A model generated the notes under the pieces. The model was given only the letters and a program-made list of their open reading frames with translations. It made no database searches and was not told the origin of the DNA. Below, one piece after another: positions 6,521 through 14,985 of a stretch of 44,327 nucleotides of DNA; within the stretch, counting starts at the first letter, position 1, and the number at the start of each line of letters is the position of its first letter. The DNA comes from Planctomycetota bacterium (GTDB taxonomy: Bacteria > Planctomycetota > UBA8108 > JACQVS01). The stretch lies in contig JANQLS010000074.1 in NCBI GenBank assembly GCA_028280485.1, positions 1 through 44,327 of the forward strand, in the 5' to 3' direction. The translations under genes and the position numbers were made by a program.

Positions 6521-8680
6521 TCAGGGATTAGGAGTACAGTTTGATTCTAGACACCCTAAGTCGTTCTCGTCGTCGTCGACCGAACACGTCCTGAAGGGAG
6601 CGTTGAGGTCGTCGGCATTCAAGAAGACCCAGTTGAGGATTGCGATTGGATCTTGAAGACCCAATTCGCCATCGTCATTGGCGTCGAGCATGTCTTGGCA
6701 ATCGAACATGACAATTCGATTGAGGAGAATGTTTTGAGCGCAAATCGCGGCGTCTGAAACATTGATCTTGCCGTTACCGTCACAGTCACCACGATTGAAG
6801 GAATTGCGGGGACCTTCGTCAAAACTGACGATGACGATTTCATTGAGATCACAAGTGTTCTCCTTCGCAGGATCAGTTGCAGGAATGGTATCGCCAGTTC
6901 CACTGACGTCGGCAGCGTAGCCAACTGTGAATCCGGGACCACCAAAGGCAGGTTCCAAATCTACAGTGAAGAAATCATCGGAGATACCGGCGATAGCCGC
7001 ACCTTTCTCGATTGAAGCAATCGTCAAGGGCTCTCCCTGGAAGACAGCTTCGTTGAGAAGGTTGGGCTTTTGAGAAATCCCTTGGTCATCGGTAATGATG
7101 ATTTCGACTTCTCGACCGGCCACTTGACCGAGTGCTTCATCGGCAAAGCTCAGTCGTGAACCGGTTTGAGAAACTCCGAAGGAGAATCCCAGGGATTCGC
7201 GAGCATTACGCATGTTGATGGGGAAGTCATCCGCGATCGTAAAATCAGCTTCAGTAGCATCAGGACCGAAGATCAATGACCATTCGGGGCAAGGACCGAA
7301 GTCGGCATCCAGGCGAACGTCTAAGATTTCGTTTACGTTACAACCTTGGTCTTGACCGGTTGCGGGGATCATGGCGTCGCCACCATTTAAGTCGGTAGCA
7401 AAAGCGACAACAAAGCCCTCGCCACCCTCAGGGGTGAGATCCACCAAGAGGAAAGAGTCTTGGATATCACGAACGGCTGCACCGAGAGAAACGTCAAACG
7501 AGGGATTTTCGGGACCCGTCGCTGCGTTGACACGGTTGGGATGAAGTTCTAAACCACGATCATCGACGATAAAGAGTTCTACTTTACGGCGTTCATCGGG
7601 ACCGAAGACGCGATCGGCGAAGGTGTAATCTGATCCTTCAACTTGAACGGCCACTGAGAATCCTAATGAAGGAGTTACATTTCTCATCGAAATGGTGAAC
7701 TCAGGGCTATTGATGCTGAAGACATCGACACTGGGGTCAGTTCCGAAGTAGAAACCGAAGTTATCGCAGTCACAATTGGAGTGAACACAGTCCAGGCCAT
7801 CGTCGGTGGGATCTAAACCACATACATCGAAGGGCTCAGGGATCGCCGGGCCATTGTTGTAGAACCAATTGATGATCGTTACGGGGTCGGTTGAATCTAA
7901 GTTGCCGTCATCGTTGGCGTCTAACATGTCTTTACAATCGAAGAAGACATGACGTTGGGCAAAAATATTGTTTGCAACCAGGATGGCGTCCGTCAGGTTA
8001 ACCGTTCCACTTCCATTGGCATCTCCACGAATGAAAGGGACATCGCCGGGATCAACGATGACTTCTTTACCTCGAACTTCACCGTCGATCACCTTTTTGG
8101 GACGGCGAGTAGCACTCGAAATGGTGAAGTTATTACTGGTAGGAGGAGAGCCTTCATTGGGGATGAGAGTGTCGTTGACAAACTCGAGGAAGACGGGGTC
8201 GACCTGATCGAGTTTAGCGATCACTTCATATGTGGCTTTAGCTAAAGGAATGTTTTCCCCGGGTTGAAGGAAATCACCCGGAGCTGGAAAGATCGCTGTT
8301 ACATAAGCCGCGATAAAACCAGGGGCGGGATCTCCCACGGCCAAGGTGGTGGTGTTGAAGAACTCAGCAGGAAGATCTAGCTCGTCGATCGTTACTGAGA
8401 TGACATTGAGTGAATCTGTGGGGTGAGCCACAGCAATCGACCAACCTTGTACCATATCCCCAGCGACGTCTACGACATCGGTGGTGACAGTGATATCAAT
8501 CATTTCGCCCATGTCAGCTCGAATGGAGGACGATTTTTGATCGATATCTCCAAATCGAATGGCGAAATTGTTGTCGGTACAGTTGTCCCCTTCGCAGAAA
8601 GTACGTTCCCGACCATTCACATTCACGTTATTAATAAACAGAGAAATGAATAGGCAAAGGAAGCCCAAGCGGATTCTCAT
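6521..8680 (-). CDS. Secreted multidomain protein with cohesin-like, dockerin-like and duplicated domains
   Basis: A signal peptide (MRIRLGFLCLFISLFINNVN) is followed by a cohesin-like beta domain (about 35-195). Then comes a dockerin-like block of EF-hand loops (about 215-300: RGDANGSGTVNLTDA, LDANDDGNLDSTDP). Two copies of a domain of about 150 residues follow (roughly 305-455 and 458-620), sharing FGTDPS/FGPDAT, MRN...SLGFS and the closing (C)(N/D)(V/L)NEI. A second dockerin-like block (about 630-719: RGDCDGNGKINVSDA) ends the protein in a Cys-rich tail. EF-hand blocks with paired Cys of this type are frequent in planctomycete exported proteins. The protein is probably outside the cytoplasmic membrane and calcium-stabilised; the cohesin and dockerin parts could link it to partners or to itself. 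The duplicated domain is not one I recognise. The gene stands alone with its own terminator. Confidence 0.85.
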   Translation of the reverse strand: MRIRLGFLCLFISLFINNVNVNGRERTFCEGDNCTDNNFAIRFGDIDQKSSSIRADMGEMIDITVTTDVVDVAGDMVQGWSIAVAHPTDSLNVISVTIDELDLPAEFFNTTTLAVGDPAPGFIAAYVTAIFPAPGDFLQPGENIPLAKATYEVIAKLDQVDPVFLEFVNDTLIPNEGSPPTSNNFTISSATRRPKKVIDGEVRGKEVIVDPGDVPFIRGDANGSGTVNLTDAILVANNIFAQRHVFFDCKDMLDANDDGNLDSTDPVTIINWFYNNGPAIPEPFDVCGLDPTDDGLDCVHSNCDCDNFGFYFGTDPSVDVFSINSPEFTISMRNVTPSLGFSVAVQVEGSDYTFADRVFGPDERRKVELFIVDDRGLELHPNRVNAATGPENPSFDVSLGAAVRDIQDSFLLVDLTPEGGEGFVVAFATDLNGGDAMIPATGQDQGCNVNEILDVRLDADFGPCPEWSLIFGPDATEADFTIADDFPINMRNARESLGFSFGVSQTGSRLSFADEALGQVAGREVEIIITDDQGISQKPNLLNEAVFQGEPLTIASIEKGAAIAGISDDFFTVDLEPAFGGPGFTVGYAADVSGTGDTIPATDPAKENTCDLNEIVIVSFDEGPRNSFNRGDCDGNGKINVSDAAICAQNILLNRIVMFDCQDMLDANDDGELGLQDPIAILNWVFLNADDLNAPFRTCSVDDDENDLGCLESNCTPNP

Positions 8681-9225
8681 GACTGCTCCTCGTTCAAGGA
8701 ATTAAGATCGACCTTCAATTGATTAAAAGACCGATTCAGTTGACTAAGTGTGCTTGACCCAGTGAGTGAAGAACTGAATCTGAAATTGTCTCTTTATCTG
8801 ATCCCACTCATCAGCTCCCTTCGACACTCCGATGAGTCTCGAACGAAATTGAAAGAAGGATAAAGAACCAATGACCGTTTATTTCAGTAATGTAGTGCTT
8901 TCTTTAGGAACTAGATTTTGAGACCCAACGAACCCGGTGGTGAATTTGAATCTTAGTTCAGCACTGTGGATTGCCTACAATGTGTCTAGAGACACTTTAG
9001 AAGCAATTATTAACTATACCAGCCCGAACTCCCTAGCTCTATAACCAATCACGAGATAAGTCATCTGCTGTCGAATTGTTAATAAATCACTAAAAGATGC
9101 GGGCGTGATTGTTGAAGGGGAATTCTTAAGTTAATAATTTTTAATGGGTTAAGATGCCACCCGGTGAAATTTCAGTGGATGGGAGCCCTCAAATTTTTGA
9201 GTTCTTTTCTGTCAATATTGAATAT
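8681..9225. other. Intergenic region with a 14-base perfect palindrome
   Basis: The region contains no convincing gene. GTGTCTAGAGACAC at 8982-8995 is a perfect palindrome and could be an operator. The upstream region of the 719-residue gene should lie at the left end, but no clear promoter was seen. An open frame starting at 9154 overlaps the dihydroorotase gene and looks like a shadow. Confidence 0.35.
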
Positions 9226-10485
9226 CTATTCTTGCCGAATTTGGTAATGACGGCCTCGAACAATGGTGTGAGTGACCGATCCGCTAAACTCATAACCCTC
9301 GAAGGGAGACCAACCGGCGTTGGATCTTACGCTGCTTCGGCGGACGGTTTGACCTAAATTGGGATTGAGAACTGTGAGCGAGCCAACGAAGCCGGGTTCG
9401 ATGCGACCGTAACGATCAGGACTATATTCACTGAAGAATTTTCCGGGATTGAGGCAGGCAGTCTTGTGAATGATTTCCCAGGAAACACCCTGATCTCTCA
9501 GCCAGAAGATAAATGCACCATAATGATCTAGATGGGGCATCCCTGATATTCCACGTTCATTTTCTTCCAGAGTGTGGGGGGCGTGGTCGGTCGCCAGAAA
9601 GTCAATTTCTCCTGCCTTATAGGCTTCGAAAATGGCGATACGATCGTCACGGAATCGGATCGGAGGATTGCACTGAAAGAATCCAGGGTTTGGGAAGGTT
9701 GAGATGAGCTCTTGATCGAAGGCGAGGTGATGAGGCGTTGCTTCACAAGTGATTTCATAGCCTTGGTCACGAGCTTTCAGGATCGTTTCCAGGCCTTTTC
9801 GAGTTGAAAGATGGCAGACGTTAGCGCGGATTCCGAATTCTTTTACCAGCTCGACGACAAATTCCACCGCCTTGGCTTCCGCTTCAGGCGGACGCGATTC
9901 CACGTGACTGGGCGCGCCTTTATACTTTTCCAAGAGCACAGGATCTTCAGCGTGAAAGGAAACCCATTTTTCTCGGTAGTGAGCGATGGCATCTCGAAGC
10001 TCTTCATCGTCCTTGAAAAAGAGGTCACCGATGCTCGGTCCCATATACGCTTTATAAGGAACGGGAAAAGACAGGGGACGTGTTTTTGGGCCGATCCCAG
10101 CGTAGAGAAGAATTTCGATAGCTGAATTTTTTGCTAGTTCTCTCTTTTGGCGATAAGTCTCATCATCGATAGGGGCGATCTTATTATTGGGCATTTCGAT
10201 GATGCCGACGACACCCCCGTGGATTGCGGCTTCCCCAGCACTTCGAAAAGTTTCTTTGTAATTTTGGACTTGGCTCGCATCCTCTCGAGCGTGGATGTGA
10301 ACGTCGATCATCCCGGGGAAGATAATTTGGTCATCGTCAACCATCAGGTTGGCATCTCCTCGGGGAGAACTCACATTTTTGATGAGTCCTGAGTCGAAAC
10401 TGATTTCAATCCGGCGGGCTTCGATCGAGTGACCATTGTAAATGGGGCCTTCAACGACGAACTTCTCTTCAGTCTTTGATATCAT
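9226..10485 (-). CDS. pyrC: Dihydroorotase, class I
   Basis: The enzyme closes N-carbamoyl-L-aspartate to dihydroorotate, the third step of pyrimidine synthesis, in the cytoplasm. The 419 residues carry the amidohydrolase metal site: DVHIHARE (HIH at about 63-65), the lysine expected to be carboxylated in YKAYMG (K145), FHAE (H178), CHLST (H225) and the terminal metal/acid residue in FLATDHAPH (D300). NPPIR and EATPHHL are further signatures of class I dihydroorotases and separate it from dihydropyrimidinases and allantoinases. No other pyr gene lies in the window. Start ATG 10485 is the first in frame; the leader contains the multi-hairpin repeat described separately, which lies between this gene and the divergent CRTAC1-like gene. 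Confidence 0.93.
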   Translation of the reverse strand: MISKTEEKFVVEGPIYNGHSIEARRIEISFDSGLIKNVSSPRGDANLMVDDDQIIFPGMIDVHIHAREDASQVQNYKETFRSAGEAAIHGGVVGIIEMPNNKIAPIDDETYRQKRELAKNSAIEILLYAGIGPKTRPLSFPVPYKAYMGPSIGDLFFKDDEELRDAIAHYREKWVSFHAEDPVLLEKYKGAPSHVESRPPEAEAKAVEFVVELVKEFGIRANVCHLSTRKGLETILKARDQGYEITCEATPHHLAFDQELISTFPNPGFFQCNPPIRFRDDRIAIFEAYKAGEIDFLATDHAPHTLEENERGISGMPHLDHYGAFIFWLRDQGVSWEIIHKTACLNPGKFFSEYSPDRYGRIEPGFVGSLTVLNPNLGQTVRRSSVRSNAGWSPFEGYEFSGSVTHTIVRGRHYQIRQE

Positions 10486-10545
10486 GATTCAGTCAGTGGG
10501 GTTTACAAATTTTGGGATGTTGAAAGTTCGTGAGTTTCTTTCCTT

Positions 10546-10690
10546 AATTAATTCCTGTTGATTCAACAGGAATTAAGCCGAGTTGGGATCAACTCGGATA
10601 CAAACCTAGGCAATAGCCTATATTCAACATAAACTAGTCAGGAACTCAGGCGGAGCTGGAATCAACATGAGGTGGATTTACCTAGGAATG
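10546..10690. repeat. Multi-hairpin repeat, copy 1, with a degenerate tandem part-copy
   Basis: Consecutive perfect hairpins are AATTCCTGTT/AACAGGAATT (10550-10574, loop GATTC), CCGAGTT/AACTCGG (10578-10597, loop GGGATC) and TAGGC/GCCTA (10607-10620). A degraded second unit follows at about 10639-10686 (CAGGAACT...GGAGCTGGAATCA...CCTAGG). The same three-hairpin order recurs at 44204-44280, with paired base changes that keep the stems. It fills the divergent intergenic region between pyrC and the CRTAC1-like gene. Confidence 0.7.
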
Positions 10691-10755
10691 AAGCTGGTCC
10701 TCACTATGCCATACCTGAGCCCATCCGTCCAGGCTGGCATCGCAAGCAGCAGAGA

Positions 10756-12471
10756 ATGAATTCAAAAATTATCCTTCCATCATTACTCTTCTCGGTCTTC
10801 GTGATCTTCGTTCCGGCTTGTGACCGAAATCAGTCGAAGTCGGGAACATCGCAGCAAACTGCAGTTCAGGGCAAAGCTCGATTTATCGATCGGGCAAAAG
10901 AATTAAATCTTCATTTTATTCATGAAAATGGAGCCCGCGGCCAGCGCTTCATGCCAGAGACAACGATCGGTGGTGGAGGGTGGATCGATTTCGACAATGA
11001 TGGTTGGTTCGATGTCATTCTCGTCAATGGGAATGAAGATGCCGCTTACGGGAAATCCGGGAAGAGTTCCAATCGGCTCTTTCGATTCAATCCCACCACA
11101 AAGAAATTCGAGGATGCGACGACTGCGGCTGGCCTTGGCGATACCAGCTACGGCAGTGGTTTGGCAGTGGGGGATTTCGATAACGATGGTTTCAGCGATC
11201 TCTATATCACCAACTTAACTAGCAACGTTCTCTATCGAAATTTAGGGAACGGCAAGTTTGAAAACGTGACCGAAAAAGCAGGAGTAGAGGCCGTCGGTTG
11301 GAGTGCGAGCGCTGCCTTTCTCGATTACGATCAAGATGGCTTACTTGACCTCTACGTTTGTCAGTATGTCGCTTACGACCCTAAGGTTGTTTGTAAACTT
11401 TCGGATGGCACGGTGGGCTATTGTAGTCCCGGGGTTTTCCCTGGGATTCCAGATAAGCTCTTTCGCAATTTAGGGGATGGAACATTTAAAGATGTCAGCC
11501 GTGAAGCTGGTATCGAAGTTGCGGGCCCCCAAGCCGGGAAGTCACTCGGAGTTATCGTGAGTGATTTAGATGGCGATGGTGATTCTGATATCTATGTGGC
11601 TTGCGATCAAGTTCCCAATCTCTATTTTCAAAACCAAGGGGATGGCACTTTTAAAGAGAAGGGCTTATTGAGCAATTTGGCTTACTCCTCAAGTGGAGAG
11701 TCTCAAGCCGGGATGGGAATCGATGTGGGTGATTTTAATTCCGACGGAAACATGGATCTGATCGTGACCAACTTTTCGAATGAGACCAATGCCTTGTATC
11801 AAAACTTAGGTTCCATTTTTCAAGAAGTTGGATCTAAGTTCGGAGTAGCTGGGGTAACTCTCAGCCCATTAGGCTTCGGAGTGGTGTTTATAGACCATGA
11901 TTTCGATGGTGATCTCGATCTTTATATCGGGAACGGCCATGTATCGGATATTGTCTCAAAAACCAATCCCGGGATGACATTTAAACAATCGGACCTTCTT
12001 CTCGATCAGCAAGCTGGATTTAAGTTTGTCGATATTTCCAAGCAGTCGGGTGATTGGTTTCAAAAGAAAACTTTATCTCGCTCGGTAGCTCCCGCTGATT
12101 TTGATAAGGATGGCGATGAAGACTTGTTGATTGTCAATTGTGGAGGGGAGGTCTCACTTCTTGAAAATGTTCTGAAAGCGAAAGGACACTATTTGGCACT
12201 CCGCTTAGAGGGAACTAAAAGTAATCGTGATGCCTACGGAGCGAAGGTCAAGCTGACCTTCAAGCGTGATGGTAAAGAGTACACTCGAATCCAAGAATGT
12301 CGAAGTGCGAGAAGTTACCTTGCGGCGGGGGACCCGACAATTCGATTCGGATTGGGGAAGGGCGCGATCGAGTTGATTCAGGTCGAAATTCGTTGGCCGA
12401 CGGGGGCGGTTCAAATACTTAAAGAATTAAAGATCGATACAGTTCAAAAAGTCGTTGAGCAGGATTATTAA
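10756..12471 (+). CDS. CRTAC1-like lipoprotein (FG-GAP/VCBS repeats and ASPIC/UnbV domain)
   Basis: The open frame extends to 10672, but ATG 10756 starts a proper lipoprotein signal (MNSKIILPSLLFSVFVIFVP, then AC), and the longer N-terminus would be read from the upstream repeat. The mature part is a beta-propeller of FG-GAP repeats with calcium-binding Asp/Asn loops (DFDNDGW, DFDNDGFSDLYITN, DYDQDGLLDLYVC, DLDGDGDSDIYVA, DFNSDGNMDL, DFDGDLDLYIGNGH, DFDKDGDEDLLIV). It ends in an ASPIC/UnbV domain (RDAYGAKVKLTF, RSYLAAGDPTIRFGLG, IRWPTGAVQIL). This architecture is common in planctomycete outer-surface proteins and is thought to mediate calcium-dependent binding; no enzyme activity is assigned. 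The TAA stop is the first part of a REP-like arm. Confidence 0.88.
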   Translation: MNSKIILPSLLFSVFVIFVPACDRNQSKSGTSQQTAVQGKARFIDRAKELNLHFIHENGARGQRFMPETTIGGGGWIDFDNDGWFDVILVNGNEDAAYGKSGKSSNRLFRFNPTTKKFEDATTAAGLGDTSYGSGLAVGDFDNDGFSDLYITNLTSNVLYRNLGNGKFENVTEKAGVEAVGWSASAAFLDYDQDGLLDLYVCQYVAYDPKVVCKLSDGTVGYCSPGVFPGIPDKLFRNLGDGTFKDVSREAGIEVAGPQAGKSLGVIVSDLDGDGDSDIYVACDQVPNLYFQNQGDGTFKEKGLLSNLAYSSSGESQAGMGIDVGDFNSDGNMDLIVTNFSNETNALYQNLGSIFQEVGSKFGVAGVTLSPLGFGVVFIDHDFDGDLDLYIGNGHVSDIVSKTNPGMTFKQSDLLLDQQAGFKFVDISKQSGDWFQKKTLSRSVAPADFDKDGDEDLLIVNCGGEVSLLENVLKAKGHYLALRLEGTKSNRDAYGAKVKLTFKRDGKEYTRIQECRSARSYLAAGDPTIRFGLGKGAIELIQVEIRWPTGAVQILKELKIDTVQKVVEQDY

Positions 12472-12623
12472 CTAGCCCGAAGCGCTAGCGAGGGGAACGA
12501 AACGTTGAATTGAATACTAATCGCCTTGAATCTACGTTTTGTGGGGACGACTCATAATCACAGTTAGTAAATTTTAAAGTCGAATTACTCTTTGACCCGT
12601 CGCTTACGCTCCGGGCTTACTAA
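12470..12623. repeat. Paired inverted REP-like element with conserved core, copy 1
   Basis: The left arm (12470-12495) contains CTAGCCCGAAGCGCTAGCG. The right arm (12596-12623) contains the reverse complement of TAAGCCCGGAGCGTAAGCG, a different subtype. Read on the minus strand, the internal 100 bases align with those of the element at 44049-44200, with about 70% identity overall and above 80% over a 55-base core (for example ACAAAACGTAG and GCGATTA). Confidence 0.7.
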
Positions 12624-12649
12624 GGGGCTTTGAAAGAATTCTCTTTAAC

Positions 12650-13729
12650 CTAAGCCTTCTTCCCCGGAATCACCTTCATCGCCGCTTCAAAAACTTCATC
12701 CACCGTGATCTGCTTCATGCAAATATTGTCAAAGCAAGAGATGCCCTTCCCTCGGCAGGGGCTACACGGTAAGTCTTTTCTCAAGATCTCGACATTCGCT
12801 TCTCGCCAGGGTCGAGTGTAGTGAACAGGACTCGGTCCGAATAATGCAACTAAAGGAGTTCCCATCGCCGTTCCGATGTGAAGGGGCCCGGTGTCGACAG
12901 TGACTAAAAGTGAAGCACTTTTAAGGACTGCACCTAACTCTCTAATTCCCAGTTCGGTTCCGATTGCAGGTTCAAAGGTGAGGTCACTCGCGAGTTTGTT
13001 CACCATCTTCTCTTCTTGCGGACCAGATCCCGAAAGAACGATCTTTAATCCTGCCTCGTCGTGAAGTTTTTGGGCTAAGCCTCTAAAGGAATCTAAAGGC
13101 CACAATCTTCTCGCCGAAAAGGTCTGGAGTTTATGGTTGTGAACTTGAAAACAACCCGGATGGAGAACGGCGAAACGATCTCCTTCTTCAATTCCAGCTT
13201 GAGCTAAAAATTGTTTGGATTCGTCGCACTGTTGATCTGAAGGATAGAGTTCTAAATCTTTTGGGGGACCTTTGACATCTAAGCTTTCGATCGCAGAAAA
13301 GAGTTGCTCGATGACGTGCTTGCCTCCCTCTGTGTTATCCAAAAACGCATCGGGAAAGTGATGGAATTGTTGAACTCCTGCTCTTTTTAGAACTGAAACT
13401 TCCTTTCCCTTCCTCGACATGACGATGGCGAGGTCAGGATTAACTTCCGCCACTTTTTTAGCGAGTTCGCGTTTTTCAAACCATCTCTTCAGTCGGGGGG
13501 CTTTGGGGTCGAATTCAATCAGATGGTCGATGAGAGGATTCCCTCGAACCACTTCACTGGCGTAACGAGAAACCAGAAGCGACAACGATATTTCAGGGTA
13601 TCGCTCTTTAAAGCAACGCAATAAGGGTGTGATGAATAGAAGATCTCCCACCCTGCCGGGGCGAACGAAGACGACCTTTTTGATTTGGCCTTTGTCGAGG
13701 CTTTCTTGAAGTTGTTGGGTTGCGTTCAC
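12650..13729 (-). CDS. Family 9 glycosyltransferase (heptosyltransferase-like)
   Basis: The 359 residues show the two Rossmann-like halves of the ADP-heptose:LPS heptosyltransferase family. At the N-terminus VFVRPGRVGDLLFITPLL is the family signature; in the C-terminal half LHPGC, VTVDTGPLHIGTAMGTP and ALFGPSPVHYTRPW form the sugar-nucleotide site. A late Cys cluster (LPCSPCRGKGISCFDNICM) is seen in many GT9 proteins. It should act at the inner face of the cytoplasmic membrane, adding heptose or a related sugar to a lipid-linked core, which suits a cell with an outer membrane. It is a lone gene, and the donor cannot be decided. ATG 13729 is used as start; the upstream region holds a hairpin pair. 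Confidence 0.9.
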   Translation of the reverse strand: MNATQQLQESLDKGQIKKVVFVRPGRVGDLLFITPLLRCFKERYPEISLSLLVSRYASEVVRGNPLIDHLIEFDPKAPRLKRWFEKRELAKKVAEVNPDLAIVMSRKGKEVSVLKRAGVQQFHHFPDAFLDNTEGGKHVIEQLFSAIESLDVKGPPKDLELYPSDQQCDESKQFLAQAGIEEGDRFAVLHPGCFQVHNHKLQTFSARRLWPLDSFRGLAQKLHDEAGLKIVLSGSGPQEEKMVNKLASDLTFEPAIGTELGIRELGAVLKSASLLVTVDTGPLHIGTAMGTPLVALFGPSPVHYTRPWREANVEILRKDLPCSPCRGKGISCFDNICMKQITVDEVFEAAMKVIPGKKA

Positions 13730-13763
13730 GATGAAAGATCAGGTTTTTCTCGATATTCAGATC

Positions 13764-13868
13764 TGTAGCGCCTGGGCTTGCCCCAGGCCGTTTCCCTAAA
13801 ATTATAGCTCAATTTTAGGATGTATTAAGATCTGTAAGGAAGGGCCACCCACAAGGGGTGGCGCTACA
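13764..13868. repeat. Paired inverted hairpin element (TGTAGCGCC type)
   Basis: TGTAGCGCC (13764-13772) and GGCGCTACA (13860-13868) are perfect inverted ends. Each abuts its own hairpin: CCTGGG/CCCAGG and CCACCC/GGGTGG. Read in the same direction both hairpins have a CTTG loop but different stem sequences. A third perfect hairpin, CCTAAAATT/AATTTTAGG (13795-13819), sits between them. Confidence 0.7.
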
Positions 13869-14135
13869 GGGTCAATCCCATTTCAGGGGCGTTCCCGGCA
13901 TGATCGCTCGTCTAGATCCAAAAGAATAGCCCGAATTGACTCAGCGAGGCAAAAAAATCATTTTTTCATGAAATCTATTCTTAGAAGCTTCGACCCGAGG
14001 CATTGGTTAATTGGAGTAGGGGTGTCTCCTGCCCATAACAGTTAGCTCTACCAAAGCCCAATTTCAATACTTCTATTTTGGTCGGTATTTGAAGATGACG
14101 AATTTGGGAAACCCATAATTCGAGAGGTTTAAATC
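13869..14135. other. Leader and promoter region of the 210-residue membrane protein gene
   Basis: No gene was seen. GAGAGG at 14121-14126 is a good ribosome binding site for ATG 14136. No clear promoter was found. Confidence 0.3.
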
Positions 14136-14768
14136 ATGGAATCCCGCCCCCAGGTCATTCATAACCATAAGAGATCCTTTTTATCTACATTAGCGATTGG
14201 ATTAAGCTCCATCATCATTGCCGTTTTGCTGGGAGGCACTGCGGTATCTATTTATGCCTTGAGGATTGTCGACAAAAAGTCAGACCTCCTCGTCGGTACG
14301 GCTGACCATCTGATCGAAGCCTTGCCCGAAATTCAAAAGAACTTACCTCCCCTGATCGGGGATGTTTTTAACGACGAACGTCGTATCGATTATTTAGATA
14401 ATTTAGAAATCAAGACTCATCTCGTACGTGCGGATCATCGTCGTGGACGCAGTGGAGTACGGGCTCAAATTGAAGTCAAAAACACGGGTGAAGAGATGGT
14501 GACTCTCATGTCGCTCCATCTTATGGCTTTGGACGAAAAAGGAAATTTAATCGGTGAGTGGAACGAATGGGTCGCTACTCCCATCGCCATCGAAAATGAA
14601 CTGCGAGGACCTCTGTTGCCAACTTCCAAAAGAACCATTCACTCAGGGTGGATCCATACTGATCAACGCATCGTTTTGACAAATATTGATATCCAAGCTG
14701 AAGTCACCGACGTTCGAATTTGGAAAAAACCACCACCCGAAGTTGCCCAAACTATTCGGGAATTATAA
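14136..14768 (+). CDS. Hypothetical single-pass membrane protein
   Basis: I do not recognise this 210-residue protein. Residues about 18-43 (LSTLAIGLSSIIIAVLLGGTA...) form one transmembrane helix after a short basic N-terminus, so most of the protein should lie outside the cytoplasm. The remainder has a helical stretch (about 50-75) and a beta-rich domain (about 90-205). In that domain VRAQIEVKNTGEEMVTLMSLHL and VDVRIW-like strands recall FxLYD-type or late-embryogenesis-like beta sandwiches, but the match is too weak to name. GAGAGG precedes the ATG at normal spacing. It has no obvious operon partner; the next gene starts more than 200 bases later. Confidence 0.75.
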   Translation: MESRPQVIHNHKRSFLSTLAIGLSSIIIAVLLGGTAVSIYALRIVDKKSDLLVGTADHLIEALPEIQKNLPPLIGDVFNDERRIDYLDNLEIKTHLVRADHRRGRSGVRAQIEVKNTGEEMVTLMSLHLMALDEKGNLIGEWNEWVATPIAIENELRGPLLPTSKRTIHSGWIHTDQRIVLTNIDIQAEVTDVRIWKKPPPEVAQTIREL

Positions 14769-14985
14769 TTTGCGGGGATTCGCTCGATTTCTCCTTACAA
14801 GACCTTGAAGGGTTTAGGTCGAGGTGATTACAATACGCCTCTCCCCAAATGCGTAACTATCGATGATTAGCTGCTCGATAAGCTAGCGCTTTCTCAGAAG
14901 AATGTGCGCTTGATATGGCTGGGGATTTTATCGGACCATACCATAAGGTCTTAATGGCCGTCATTACGAGTCAAGGAGCATTTAA

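Noticed and set aside
9154..9357. 67-codon open frame near the end of pyrC
   Set aside because: It overlaps the coding end of the dihydroorotase gene on the other strand and has no family resemblance.
10672..10755. 28-codon N-terminal extension of the CRTAC1-like gene
   Set aside because: It is read from the degenerate multi-hairpin repeat, has no signal-peptide character, and would push the lipoprotein signal inside the protein.
10546..12623. A composite transposon formed by the multi-hairpin repeat and the paired element on either side of the CRTAC1-like gene
   Set aside because: The two flanking repeats belong to different families, and their relative orientation differs from that of the adjacent copies at 44 kb; no transposase or target duplication was seen.
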